A stretch of DNA of 64,000 nucleotides from Liolophura sinensis (GCF_032854445.1 NC_088300.1:47964984-48028983); one strand, 5' to 3'. Positions 48,101-60,266 are shown, numbered from the stretch's first letter. Made by a program: numbers and translations. The notes: generated by a model not told the origin, from the letters alone.

Positions 48101-51100
48101 ATGCCCTATCCAAGTCTACATCTCTCAAAGCCCTTGACCTCGTTCACATGTATCAAGGCCTCACTCCAAGTGTACATCTCTCAATGCCCTATCCAAGTCT
48201 ACATCTCTCCAAGCCCTTGACCACGTTCACATGTATCAAGGCCTCACTCCAAGTGTACATCTCTCAATGCCCTATCCAAGTCTACATCTCTCAAAGCCCG
48301 TGACCACGTTCACATGTATCAAGGCCTCACTCCAAGTGTACATCTCTCAATGCCCTATCCAAGTCTACATCTCTCCAAGCCCTTGACCACGTCCACATGT
48401 ATCAAGGCCTCACTCCAAGTGTACATCTCTCAATGCCCTATCCAAGTCTACATCTCTCAAAGCCCTTGACCACGTCCACATGTATCAAGGCCTCACTCCA
48501 AGTGTACATCTCTCAAGGCCCTATCCAAGTCTACATCTCTCCAAGCCCTTGACCACGTTCACATGTATCAAGGCCTCACTCCAAGTGTACATCTCTCAAT
48601 GCCCTATCCAAGTCTACATCTCTCCAAGCCCTTGACCACGTTCACATGTATCAAGGCCTCACTCCAAGTGTACATCTCTCAATGCCCTATCCAAGTCTAC
48701 ATCTCTCCAAGCATTTGACCACGTTCACATGTATCAAGGCCTCACTCCAAGTGTACATCTCTCAATGCCCTATCCAAGTCTACATCTCTCAAAGCCCTTG
48801 ACCACGTCCACATGTATCAAGGCCTCACTCCAAGTGTACATCTCTCAATGCCCTATCCAAGTCTACATCTCTCAAAGCCCTTGACCACGTTCACATGTAT
48901 CAAGGCCTCACTCCAAGTGTACATCTCTCAATGCCCTATCCAAGTCTACATCTCTCAAAGCCCTTGACCACGTCCACATGTATCAAGGCCCTATCCAAGT
49001 CTATATCTCTCCAAGCCCTTGACCACGTTCACATGTATCAAGGCCTCACTCCAAGTGTACATCTCTCAATGCCCTATCCAAGTCTACATCTCTCCAAGCC
49101 CTTGACCTCGTTCACATGTATCAAGGCCTCACTCCAAGTGTACATCTCTCAATGCCCTATCCAAGTTTACATCTCTCCAAGCCCTTGACCACGTCCACAT
49201 GTATCAAGGCCCTATCCAAGTCTACATCTCTCAAGGCCCTTGACCACGTTCACATGTATCAAGGCCCTATCCAAGTCTACATCTCTCAAAGCCCTTGACC
49301 ACGTCCACATGTATCAAGGCCCTATCCAAGTCTACATCTCTCCAAGCCCTTGACCTCGTTCACATGTATCAAGGCCTCACTCCAAGTGTACATCTCTCAA
49401 TGCCCTATCCAAGTCTACATCTCTCAAAGCCTTTGACCACGTTCACCCGTATCAAGGCCTCACTCCAAGTGTACATCTCTCAATGCCCTATCCAAGTCTA
49501 CATCTCTCCAAGCCCTTGACCACGTCCCCATGTATCAAGGCCTCACTCCAAGTGTACATCTCTCAATGCCCTATCCAAGTCTACATCTCTCAAAGCTCTT
49601 GACCACGTCCACATGTATCAAGGCCCTATCCAAGTCTACATCTCTCCAAGCCCTTGACCACGTTCACATGTATCAAGGCCTCACTCCAAGTGTACATCTC
49701 TCAATGCCCTATCCAAGTCTACATCTCTCAAAGCCCTTGCCCACGTCCACATGTATCAAGGCCCTATCCAAGTCTACATCTCTCCAAGCCCTTGACCACG
49801 TTCACATGTATCAAGGCCTCACTCCAAGTGTACATCTCTCAATGCCCTATCCAAGTCTACATCTCTCCAAGCCCTTGACCACGTTCACATGTATCAAGGC
49901 CTCACTCCAAGTGTACATCTCTCAAGGCCCTATCCAAGTCTACATCTCTCAAAGCCCTTGACCTCGTTCACATGTATCAAGGCCTCACTCCAAGTGTACA
50001 TCTCTCAATGCCCTATCCAAGTCTACATCTCTCCAAGCCCTTGACCACGTTCACATGTATCAAGGCCTCACTCCAAGTGTACATCTCTCAATGCCCTATC
50101 CAAGTCTACATCTCTCCAAGCCCTTGACCACGTTCACATGTATCAAGGCCTCACTCCAAGTGTACATCTCTCAAGGCCCTATCCAAGTCTACATCTCTCA
50201 AAGCCCTTGACCTCGTTCACATGTATCAAGGCCTCACTCCAAGTGTACATCTCTCAATGCCCTATCCAAGTCTACATCTCTCCAAGCCCTTGACCACGTT
50301 CACATGTATCAAGGCCTCACTCCAAGTGTACATCTCTCAATGCCCTATCCAAGTCTACATCTCTCAAAGCCCGTGACCACGTTCACATGTATCAAGGCCT
50401 CACTCCAAGTGTACATCTCTCAATGCCCTATCCAAGTCTACATCTCTCCAAGCCCTTGACCACGTCCACATGTATCAAGGCCTCACTCCAAGTGTACATC
50501 TCTCAATGCCCTATCCAAGTCTACATCTCTCAAAGCCCTTGACCACGTTCACATGTATCAAGGCCTCACTCCAAGTGTACATCTCTCAAGGCCCTATCCA
50601 AGTCTACATCTCTCCAAGCCCTTGACCACGTTCACATGTATCAAGGCCTCACTCCAAGTGTACATCTCTCAATGCCCTATCCAAGTCTACATCTCTCAAA
50701 GCCCTTGCCCACGTCCACATGTATCAAGGCCCTATCCAAGTCTACATCTCTCCAAGCCCTTGACCACGTTCACATGTATCAAGGCCTCACTCCAAGTGTA
50801 CATCTCTCAAGGCCCTATCCAAGTCTACATTTCTCCAAGCCCTTGACCTCGTTCACATGTATCAAGGCCTCACTCCAAGTGTACATCTCTCAATGCCCTA
50901 TCCAAGTCTACATCTCTCAAAGCCCTTGCCCACGTCCACATGTATCAAGGCCCTATCCAAGTCTACATCTCTCCAAGCCCTTGACCACGTTCACATGTAT
51001 CAAGGCCTCACTCCAAGTGTACATCTCTCAAGGCCCTATCCAAGTCTACATTTCTCCAAGCCCTTGACCTCGTTCACATGTATCAAGGCCTCACTCCAAG

Positions 51101-51880
51101 TGTACATCTCTCAATGCCCTATCCAAGTCTACATCTCTCCAAGCCCTTGACCACGTCCACATGTATCAATGCCCTATCCAAGTCTACATCTCTCCAAGCC
51201 CTTGACCTCGTTCACATGTATCAAGGCCTCACTCGAAGTGTACATCTCTCAATGCCCTATCCAAGTCTACATCTCTCAAAGCCCTTGACCACGTTCACAT
51301 GTATCAAGGCCTCACTCCAAGTGTACATCTCTCAATGCCCTATCCAAGTCTACATCTCTCAAAGCCCTTGACCACGTTCACATGTATCAAGGCCTCACTC
51401 CAAGTGTACATCTCTCAATGCCCTATCCAAGTCTACATCTCTCCAAGCCCTTGACCTCGTTCACATGTATCAAGGCCTCACTCCAAGTGTACATCTCTCA
51501 ATGCCCTATCCAAGTCTACATCTCTCAAAGCCCTTGACCACGTTCACATGTATCAAGACCTCACTCCAAGTACATCTCTCAATGCCCTATCCAAGTCTAC
51601 ATCTCTCAAAGCCCTTGACCACGTTCACATGTATCAAGGCCTCACTCCAAGTGTACATCTCTCAATGCCCTATCCAAGTCTACATCTCTCAAAGCCCTTG
51701 ACCACGTCCACATGTACCAAGGCCCTATCCAAGTATACATCTCCCAATGCCCTATCCAAGCCTACATCTCTTAAAGCCCTATCCAAGTCTACATCTCTCA
51801 AAGCCCTTGACCACGTTCACATGTATCAAGGCCTCACTCCAAGTCTATATCTCTCATGGCCCCTTAGCTGGATCTACATC
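45120..51880 (+). repeat. Block A of the giant array: 83-bp higher-order unit (28+27+28 bp)
   Basis: The 83-bp unit is three diverged monomers: CAAGGCCTCACTCCAAG.., CAATGCCCTATCCAAGTC.. and CAAAGCCCTTGACCACG.., each ending in ACATCTCT or ACATGTAT. By length there are about 80 units. Shortened 55-bp units (one monomer lost) occur, and 83+83+55 blocks repeat at 221 bp (for example starts at 50636, 50857, 51078). The left edge to about 45330 is decayed. Many overlapping open frames starting MYQGLTPSV restart every unit because 83 is not divisible by three; they are not treated as genes. Confidence 0.95.
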
Positions 51881-52640
51881 TCTCAAGCCCCCTAACCAAA
51901 TATACATCTCTTAAGGCCCCTATCCAAGTCTACATCTCTTAAGGCCTCTCTCGAAGTCTACATCTCTCAAGACATCTTTCCAAATCTACATGTCTCAAGG
52001 CCCCTAAGCAAATCTACATCTCTCAAGGCCCCTAACCAAATCTACATCTCTCAAGGCCCTATCCAAGTCTACATCTCTTAAGGCCTCTCTCGAAGTCTAC
52101 ATCTCTCAAGACATCTTTCCAAGTCTACATTTCTCAAGGCCCCTAACCAAATCTACATCTCTCAAGGTCCCTAACCGAATCTACATTTCTCAAGGCCCCT
52201 AACCAAATCTACATCTCTCAAGGTCCCTAACCAAATCTACATTTCTCAAGGCCCCTAACCAAATCTACATCTCTCAAGGCCCCTAACCAAATCTACATCT
52301 CTCAAGGCCCCTAACCGAATCTACATTTCTCAAGGCCCCTAACCAAATCTACATCTCTCAAGGCCCCTAAGCAAATCTACATCTCTCAAGGCCCCTAACC
52401 AAATCTACATCTCTCAAGGCCCCTAACCGAATCTACATTTCTCAAGGCCCCTAACTAAATCTAAATCTCTCAAGGCCCTACCCAAGTCTACATCCCTCAA
52501 GGCCCCTATCCAAGCCTGCATCTCTCCAGGCCCAAATGCAACTCTCACACCTCTTGTCCAAATCCACATCTCTCAAAGCCCATCTCTATGTCCACATATC
52601 TAAAAGCCCTTGTCCATGTCCTCATGTCTCAAGGCCCCTT
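51881..52640 (+). repeat. Block B of the giant array: 28-bp monomer, CCCCTAACCAAAT type
   Basis: Simple head-to-tail 28-bp monomers read CAAGGCCCCTAACCAAAT followed by CTACATCTCT. There is no trimer structure. The right end (from about 52460) becomes irregular before block C. Confidence 0.92.
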
Positions 52641-54358
52641 TCCTAGGCATCAGTCCAAATCCACATCTCTCAAGGCTTTTATCCAAGACTAGATTTCTCA
52701 AGGTTACATCTCTCAAGGTCCCTCGCCAAGTTTACATCTCTCAAGGTCCCTCGCCAAGTTTACATCTCTCAAGGTCCCTCACTAAGTTTACATCTCTCAA
52801 GGTCCCTCTCCATGTTTACATCTCTCAAGGCGCTTTCCAAGTCTACATCCCTCAAGGTCCCTCACCAAGTTTACATGTCTCAAGGTCCCTCACCAAGTTT
52901 ACATGTCTCAAGGTCCCTCACCAAGTTTATATCTCTCAAGGTCCCTCACCAAGTTTACATCTCTCAATGTCCCTCACCAAGTTTACATCTCTCAATGTCC
53001 CTTACCAAGTTTATATCTCTCAAGGTCCCTCACTAAGTTTACATCTCTCAAGGTCCCTCACCAAGTTTATATCTCTCAATGTCCCTCACCAAGTTTACAT
53101 CTCTCAAGGTCCCTCACTAAGTTTACATCTCTCAATGTCCCTTACCAAGTTTATATCTCTCAATGTCCCTCACCAAGTTTACATCTCTCAAGGTCCCTCA
53201 CCAAGTTTATATCCCTTAAGGCCCTATCCAAGTCTATATCCGTCAAGGTCCCTCACCAAGTTTACATGTCTCAAGGTCCCTCACTAAGTTTACATCTCTC
53301 AATGTCCCTTACCAAGTTTATATCTCTCAATGTCCCTCACCAAGTTTACATCTCTCAAGGTCCCTCACCAAGTTTATATCCCTTAAGGCCCTATCCAAGT
53401 CTATATCCGTCAAGGTCCCTCGCCAAGTTTACATCTCTCAAGGTCCCTCACCAAGTTTACATGTCTCAAGGTCCCTCACCAAGTTTACATCTCTCAAGGT
53501 CCCTTACCAAGTTTATATCTCTCAATGTCCCTCACCAAGTTTACATCTCTCAAGGTCCCTCACCAAGTTTACATCTCTCAAGGTCCCTCACCAAGTTTAC
53601 ATCTCTCAAGGTCCCTCGCCAAGTTAACATCTCTCAAGGTCCCTCACCAAGTTTATATCTCTTAAGGTCCCTCACCAAGTTTATATCTCTCAAGGTCCCT
53701 CACCAAGTTTACATCTCTCAAGGTCCCTCGCCAAGTTTACATCTCTCAAGGTCCCTCACCAAGTTTACATCTCTCAAGGTCCCTCACCAAGTTTACATCT
53801 CTCAAGGTCCCTCGCCAAGTTAACATCTCTCAAGGTCCCTCACCAAGTTTATATCTCTTAAGGTCCCTCACCAAGTTTATATCTCTCAAGGTCCCTCACC
53901 AAGTTTACATCTCTCAATGTCCCTCACCAAGTTTACATGTCTCAAGGTCACTCACCAAGTTTACCTCTCTCAAGGTCCCTTACCAAGTTTACATCTCTCA
54001 ATGTTCCTCACCAAGTTTATGTCTGACAAGGTCCCTCAACAAGTTTACATCCCTCAAGGCCGCTCTCCAAGTTTAGATTTGACAAGGTCCCTATCTAACC
54101 CTACATCTCTCAAGGCTAATCTCTCAAAGTCCACATGTCTCATGGTATCTCTATATGTCCACATCTCTCACATGTCTAAAGGCCCGTCTCCAAGTCTACA
54201 TCTTTCAAAGCCACTAGGCAAGAGTAAATCTCTCAAGGCCCCTCTCCAATTCTACATTTCTCAAAGCCCCCATTCAAGTTTTCATGCATTAAGCCTCTTA
54301 TCCACGTCTACATCTCTCAAAGCCCTTGCCCAAGTCCATATCTCTCAAAGCCCCTCAC
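52641..54358 (+). repeat. Block C of the giant array: 28-bp monomer, TCCCTCACCAAGT type
   Basis: Monomers read CAAGGTCCCTCACCAAGT followed by TTACATCTCT. The plus-strand monomer contains no stop trinucleotide in any frame, so frames up to 306 codons (52903-53823) appear wherever an ATG variant arises. Three monomers (84 nt) give a 28-residue protein repeat. The right edge decays from about 54040. Confidence 0.92.
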
Positions 54359-54364
54359 CTAGCT

Positions 54365-54540
54365 GTCAGTGAGGTCATAGGCTCGAATCCAGCTCCCTCT
54401 AAACTTAACTGAGCCTTTAACTTGCAATGCTCGGTGACAGGTGATGGCTCTCTCCGTGCTCTGCCCTGTGTTCTCCGCCCATAAAACTTGACGGTGAAAT
54501 ATTCTGGTGTACAGCATTGAAATAAACAAAATAATTGATG
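54365..54540 (+). mobile_element. Diverged SINE at the right edge of the giant array
   Basis: GAGGTCATAGGCTCGAATCC and AGCTCC form a good B box. CTCTCCGTGCTCTGCCCTGT and GACGGTGAAATATTCTGG parallel the family A body and 3' module. It abuts the end of the array. Confidence 0.55.
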
Positions 54541-55480
54541 AAGTCAATTAACTTCCTACGATTTTCCCAGGACAGCATTGCACTCAAAGACAAATTAACG
54601 GGTGTCCAAAGAGCCAATTTGTGGCTCTTTCAGCTTGTGAATTATTCCATTTTTAATCACAAAGGTATGCTTCATTCCCCTGTTTTGGAGACACGCTGAA
54701 ACAGATACTGTCCTTAGCCATGCAGGATTTACCGAGGCCAACGATCCACGGCATCAGAGTTTATGAGAAGAAACATCCCCAATAGAGTTATCTCCCCTTA
54801 CCTCTTCGACAGCGTAAACTTTCTCCTAGTTGCAATCCATTCGCTGCTCTTGTTACCATGCTGTTATCTTCAATGTACGTGTTTGAATTTCAGGAAAACT
54901 ATTTAAGAATATACCTTCGTCATCTTGACTTATCAGATACTTAGTCTACCCCAAAAGTGTCCTTAATACCAAACCCCCAAAATTGTTCTTTTCGAGTTTT
55001 AAATTGACAATATTGACTTTTGCCTCCGAGCTTATTATTTTATACCCAAGCTTTTAACTCGTTTTCTTGTTTCGCATATCAAATTGTTGTACTGTTATCT
55101 GTAGCTGTTAAAATTAGGAGACACGAATCTTGAACAAGGAAGTAGTGGATTCTCCGCGCTCTCAATGTTCGTTTGGCTTAGGTGACAATAACAGTCGGCT
55201 AAGAACGCGTTCTTGAAACCCAGCTTAAATTTCGTTGATCATGCACAAATCATTTTCAGCATATCATTTACGACAGGGTGTTCGTCTTTATACATAAGCA
55301 AAATAGTACTATGATTTTGCACAGGTCGCAGCCCTTAAGACCTTTACAAATGCTTGTAGCCATTTTGAAAACTGTTGTGATGTATATAGAATCCTCGACA
55401 AAAGTTCAACCAGGAAAAAGTAGAACGCGTTCAGCGTCAATAATATAAAGTATACGATATGTTTGTTTCATGGCAACCTG
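54541..55480. other. Intergenic, nothing recognised
   Basis: A GTTATCTCCCCTTAC motif at 54786-54800 is of a kind I recall as frequent in molluscan genomes. No gene was seen. Confidence 0.4.
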
Positions 55481-55490
55481 TGAAATTTAT

Positions 55491-55655
55491 TTATTTATTT
55501 ATTTATTTGATTGGTGTTCTCCGCCGTACCCAAGAATGTTTCATTCATATGACGGCGGCCAGCATTGTAGTCGGGGGAAATCAAGCAGAAAATGAGGAAA
55601 CCACGACCATCTGCAGGTTCCCACGTAACCACCTCGGGCACGGAGGCCTCTACTA
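55491..55655 (-). mobile_element. SINE family A with internal deletion and 10-bp target duplication
   Basis: The tail and 3' body are intact and the 5' end GCACGGAGGCC is present. The part between the CTGCAGGTT block and the head, including the B box, is missing. TGAAATTTAT flanks it at 55481-55490 and 55656-55665. The open frame 55459-55938 runs through the SINE and is not a gene. Confidence 0.75.
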
Positions 55656-55920
55656 TGAAATTTATGGTCATCTTTCAAAATTTCACCTTTATCCCAACAC
55701 CTTACATTTACCTCAGCTTGTACTGTTTCTACATAACTTGTTTATGAAATCCCGACAGACTTTCTTTAAATGTACCAACAAGACGATTACGTTTAACTCG
55801 CATAACCCCAGAATTCCCCAAAGCCGCATTGACCTTATAAACATTTTCCTGACTTCATTTCTAAGTCTTGTTCCAACATCTAATATCACGTATACGCGAT
55901 ATAGATTCAACTGCAAAAAG

Positions 55921-56022
55921 TTTCTTTTTTCATGGTAGGTAAATGTTTCTTCTTTCATGGTAGGTAAATGTTTCTTCTTTCATGGTAGGTAACTGTTTCT
56001 TCTTTCATGGCATGTAAATGTC
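55921..56022 (+). repeat. Tandem repeat, exact 25-bp period, 4 copies
   Basis: CATGGTAGGTAA(A/C)TGTTTCT recurs at 55931, 55956, 55981 and 56006. Only the last copy differs notably. Confidence 0.9.
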
Positions 56023-57085
56023 TTACAAGCATGTCTTAATTAATACCTCAAAGGGTCTTTGTATTTAACCTTCACACTTGCTATAGGGACCTTGAGACTG
56101 TTTTTTTCTGGTTTACAAATAAATATGTACCTGCTCTCATTATATTCACATAGTGGATAATATTCCAAATATCAAATGTTTTATAAATTCACACATATGC
56201 CTTTCTTCACTTTTTTATTTGCTTTTTTCGTTACTAAATGTTACTAACTGCATTGTACAATTAGTTGAATTTCTAAAAACACTTATATTTTGTTCTGTTT
56301 TGATGTTTTCATCCTTGCACATTCATTACCCACACTCTTTGTATACGTGAAGTATTGGAAATGATTTACCTGTACCCTACTGTATTATACTGTACTTTTT
56401 TCCATTTATTTGACTCTGAATCTGTGAATATAGGACTTGTACATGTATAAAGCATCCTTTTGAAATCAATAAGTTCACTTTAAAAAGTGTTTATGAAACT
56501 GTTTTTAAAAACATTTACATCATTTTATCTAGTTTATATGTGTGTGATCGATCATCAGATCACACACTATATATGGTGCTTTTGTCCAATCGTGATCGCT
56601 TTTGGCGTAGAACCATATGAGTATTTAGTATCATACAAGTAAAATACGTGTCCGAGTGGATACATGGCTTTTACCACAAACTCCCCACCCCGATAGAAAG
56701 TGTGTAACTTTGTTTAGTTACCACCTCTGCCACGCACGTGCCTAGTATGTGAGCATGAGTCCAAAGTCCACACACCAATCGTAAATAAGGTTATATACGT
56801 GTACAAGGCCGTGAGTGGGTCATGCTGCTCTGAATGCCAGGCTTGCCCAAACAGTCAGGTGATATCTTATGGAAAGTTACACCATGGGTACGCATGGCCT
56901 TTTTTAGCTTGTAAATTAAATACTTCATGAGACAGGAGAAAGTGCCTGAGTGCATGCAGATTGCCTGAAGTGACATTTGTGTGCTACAGCAACACTAAAC
57001 TAGTCTTCCACATATTCAAGTTTTGTACTAAGGTTCGTTTTTTCCCCACCTGACTGTAATTACTATGTGAATGTAAAACTACATG
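56023..57085. other. Intergenic with a hairpin
   Basis: GTGTGTGATC (56540-56549) and GATCACACAC (56558-56567) form a perfect 10-bp inverted repeat with an 8-nt loop. No gene was recognised. Confidence 0.45.
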
Positions 57086-57096
57086 TAAATCCACAT

Positions 57097-57358
57097 TTAT
57101 TTATTTATTTATTTATTTGATTGCTGTTTTACGCCGTATTCAAGAACATTTCACTTATACGACGGCGGCCAGCATTATGGTGGGAGGAATCCGGGTAGAG
57201 CCCGGGGGAAACCCACAACCATCCGCAGGTTGTTGACAGACCTTCTCACGTACGGCCGGAGAGGAAGCCAGCAAGAGCTGGACTTGAACTCACAGCGATC
57301 TCTCCAGGTGAGAGTCTCCCGAGTCATTACGTTGAGCTAGCGCGCTAACCAACTGAGC
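57097..57358 (-). mobile_element. SINE family A, nearly full-length, with 11-bp target duplication
   Basis: Tail, body, B box and most of the A box are present, ending CGCTAACCAACTGAGC. TAAATCCACAT (57086-57096) and TAAATCCATAT (57359-57369) flank it with one mismatch. It lacks only the first dozen or so bases of the head. Confidence 0.88.
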
Positions 57359-57369
57359 TAAATCCATAT

Positions 57370-59238
57370 AGCACAAAGGCAATTGAACGCCCGAGTAGGT
57401 CTGACACGTTAAAAAAATGGGTTTTTTTGTAAGTTATTACATGCATATTTTGTTTCATGATTTGCTTAAAGTTAGAAAAAGAAAAATACTGGCCAGACAT
57501 TTTCGATATATGTAGTGTTCTATCACTTCTTTGTTTCAAAAAGACACAAAACGCTTAGCATAGGAGAGCCCGCGGTAAGATGAGCCACTTTTTTCACAAA
57601 ATGTAATCAGAAAAATACACCATATTCCATTTTATCCAGTACAAACTACGCTGATTTAAGTGGCATTTATCAATGTATGCACAGGACATTATATGTTAAC
57701 GTGAATAGTTTGGTATTAGATGTAAAATAAAAAATGTTGGATTTGTGCGGTAAGCGTGAGGTATGTTGAACCGGCAAAAATCCAAGCAAGTTTGATTTAT
57801 TTATTACTAAACAACCCTTTTTAGTTCAACAGTTACGCTTACTGAAGTGCAAGTATTTATGTTCTTTCATTGTCAGACTAGACTGACAGTGTAATGCATT
57901 GTTTTCAATGTTGTTAAAATTACAGATAAGCAATAATTAAGAAGGGAATAACTTGAAGAGCATAACATAAATTAGATTTCTAGTCACCAATTTTACAAAG
58001 ACTGGACACTGCGCATGCAATTAAACGTGCCTAGTTTATATTGTACTTTTCTAAGTCACATGGAAATTTGAGCAGAGTAGATATGTGCGCAGATCATCGA
58101 AGTGTGGTAGTCTCAGGGTGATTTTCAGCAATGCTAACATTTATGAAACAGGTTTCCCGTTGACAAAGAAAACCATGTTCATTCACTCAGTTGCTTCCCA
58201 AAGATATCATTCATAATCTTTGAATATTCCTTTGCTTATCTTACGCTTATACTAACTAGGATTGAAATCATACCCTATTCACTCTAAATCCAAGGAATAA
58301 CTAACTAGGATACTTGTAAGCCTATATGACTGACAACATGAGAAATGTGTTCCAGGCTAACTCTTATTAGTCTGGCTACCAGAAGAACACATACCTGTTT
58401 CAACAGTACCGGTGTTCACTTTATGTCACAAAAAATTAAATTTGTTGTTTTATTTTCCGTGATGTTGGGAGATGCTAGGCCTAATATGTAACTAGGTGAA
58501 AAGTCAGCATATGTTTATGACATTAAATATGGTGCTTTTGTTTTACGTTGTTCAATCTGATCTTTTTTAAATGCCTTCATAGTTGCCGTATTGAGTATTA
58601 AAATCCATGAAATTATGTATATTTCATTTTAGAAATTACAAGGAAAAACATTACAATGCTACCAGTTACTCTTGTTTGATTCTGAGAAAGTATTTTACTA
58701 ATCATTTCAAATCTGCTATCTCTTCATGTTCATGGAGGGTGTTGGCATTGTCTACAAGGCTGATATTCACATACAACAGACAAGAAATTCAGATTTTTTA
58801 CCTTCTTAACACATGTGCTACCCGAATGTGTTCTTGACATTAAATTTAATTCTCTACAATAACTGAGAGACAAACACTTTATTAATGGCGGTTCAATTCT
58901 TCAGACTGGAGATATATAAGTGTCACAAATGGCATCATTTTCAACCTTGGCATGCTTAGCACTTTTTGTTTCGATATAAGTGGCCCTAGCAAAGGTGAGA
59001 CAAATTCAAATGTCAAAGTTTGGCGTATAATACATGCTGTGAAGATGAATAAAAAGCTTGCTTGAGGGCAGGCTAATTAACACGGGATAACCACACAAAA
59101 GCCACCACCGATGAAACACTATCACATATTTTCCAACTCTATAGGGTTGCGTACCTCGTCAAAAATCACCATGAAAATTATTCTCACGTTATGATTCCAA
59201 TCAATCATACTGGCTCGTTGACTTAAGTTCTGCCAAGG
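57370..59238. other. Intergenic, nothing recognised
   Basis: Open frame 58607-58837 shows no known motif. A TAACTAGGATA repeat near 58252-58313 is minor. Confidence 0.4.
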
Positions 59239-59239
59239 C

Positions 59240-59361
59240 CCAGTTTCACAAATATGTATCGTATATGTACGATAATCGCACACATTGGACAATGGTAAGT
59301 GTACAAAATATCGTACGACAGATATATACGATTTAAAAAATACGCCGCTTTGTGAAACTGG
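59240..59361. mobile_element. MITE-like element, 122 bp, perfect 13-bp terminal inverted repeats
   Basis: CCAGTTTCACAAA at 59240-59252 is inverted exactly at 59349-59361. The interior has further inverted words (ATCGTATATGTACGAT; ATCGTACGAC..TATACGAT). It cannot encode a transposase. No clear target duplication. Confidence 0.75.
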
Positions 59362-59678
59362 ACGCTGGAACGACAGTTTTGTCGCCGAGATTCCTCAACT
59401 ACAAAGACGCAAGGCTCTGCATGTGTCCTATCACGCAATGGAGATGAATAGTGTAAAAAAAATTCAGGATCGTAACCAAATCCACATTCACCACCAAAGT
59501 TTCATAGTTTTGTTCTTCACTCAATGCATGGCCAAATTTCATCCAAATCCACCGATAACTTTTTTTGTAAATTTGCTGAGACAGACAACTAGACGAACAA
59601 GCATTCCGGAAACCTGTCTTCTGCAGGCTTTGTTCATCGGAATATTACATTAATGTCGAAGCCCACAACATAGATTAA

Positions 59679-59733
59679 GATCCCGGGTCTCCCAACTTCG
59701 AGACGCACGGTCTAACCATTAGGCCACCGAAGC
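59679..59733 (-). mobile_element. SINE family C tRNA-like head fragment
   Basis: On minus it reads GCTTCGGTGGCCTAATGG, then GTCTCGAAGTTGGGAGACC, matching the head of the element at 38216. It lies next to a (TA)n tract. The acceptor stem does not pair, so it is not a tRNA gene. Confidence 0.6.
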
Positions 59734-59755
59734 TGTCATTTTGATCGGTTTTAAA

Positions 59756-59757
<2 letters not shown>

Positions 59758-59813
<56 letters not shown>
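59758..59813. repeat. (TA)n microsatellite, about 55 bp
   Basis: Pure alternating TA. The Tyr-Ile stretch of the minus frame 59675-59974 comes from it. Confidence 0.95.
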
Positions 59814-59816
<3 letters not shown>

Positions 59817-60237
59817 GGTTCTGGTGACGAAGTTTGTAATGAAAAATTATTTTCATGTTGGGAAATGTTACAGAAAAATGCGGCAGGTCCACATTTTAGG
59901 TTAGAAAGGAAATTATTTGGAAGTAGTTCCCGATGATACAGTTCCCCGATGGAGATAAAATACATGCTGTTCAACCCACAGTGGATGGTGGTGACCTTCA
60001 GTTGTTCATTTCAACACTGGGAAATTTACTTTCGGCAAGTTACTGACAAACTTTCTCACACGTGACGAGAAGGGAAAATAATCACCAATAAACTTCATGT
60101 GAGACAATCTGAATGCTTACCCTTTGACCACGGCCCCAAGATCAGTGGATGCAGGGCCTCCGATAGTAATTCAAATTAAACTCTTAAATACATACGCCAA
60201 ATAAATAAAATTTGAACTGAATTATGTTGAATATCAA

Positions 60238-60266
60238 GGTATTGTCTCTTAACAAGAGACAATACC
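60238..60266. repeat. Perfect 13-bp hairpin with 3-nt loop
   Basis: GGTATTGTCTCTT and AAGAGACAATACC are separated by AAC. The stem is perfect and the region is not otherwise repetitive. Confidence 0.85.

Noticed and set aside
45237-51895. Many MYQGLTPSV.. frames as a multigene family of small proteins
   Set aside because: They restart in successive 83-bp units because the unit shifts frame, and no unit has its own promoter or terminator.
52903-53823. 306-codon open frame as a structural protein gene
   Set aside because: It lies wholly in 28-bp tandem repeats whose plus strand has no stop words, and parallel long frames exist in other registers.
45120-54358. CRISPR-like array
   Set aside because: The repeats are contiguous with no unique spacers, in a eukaryotic context with no cas genes.
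55459-55938. 159-codon frame as a gene
   Set aside because: Its first half is SINE family A with a target duplication, and the rest shows no domain.
59679-59733. Functional tRNA gene
   Set aside because: A-box-like and stem-loop sequences match a SINE head present at 38.2 kb, and the acceptor stem does not pair.
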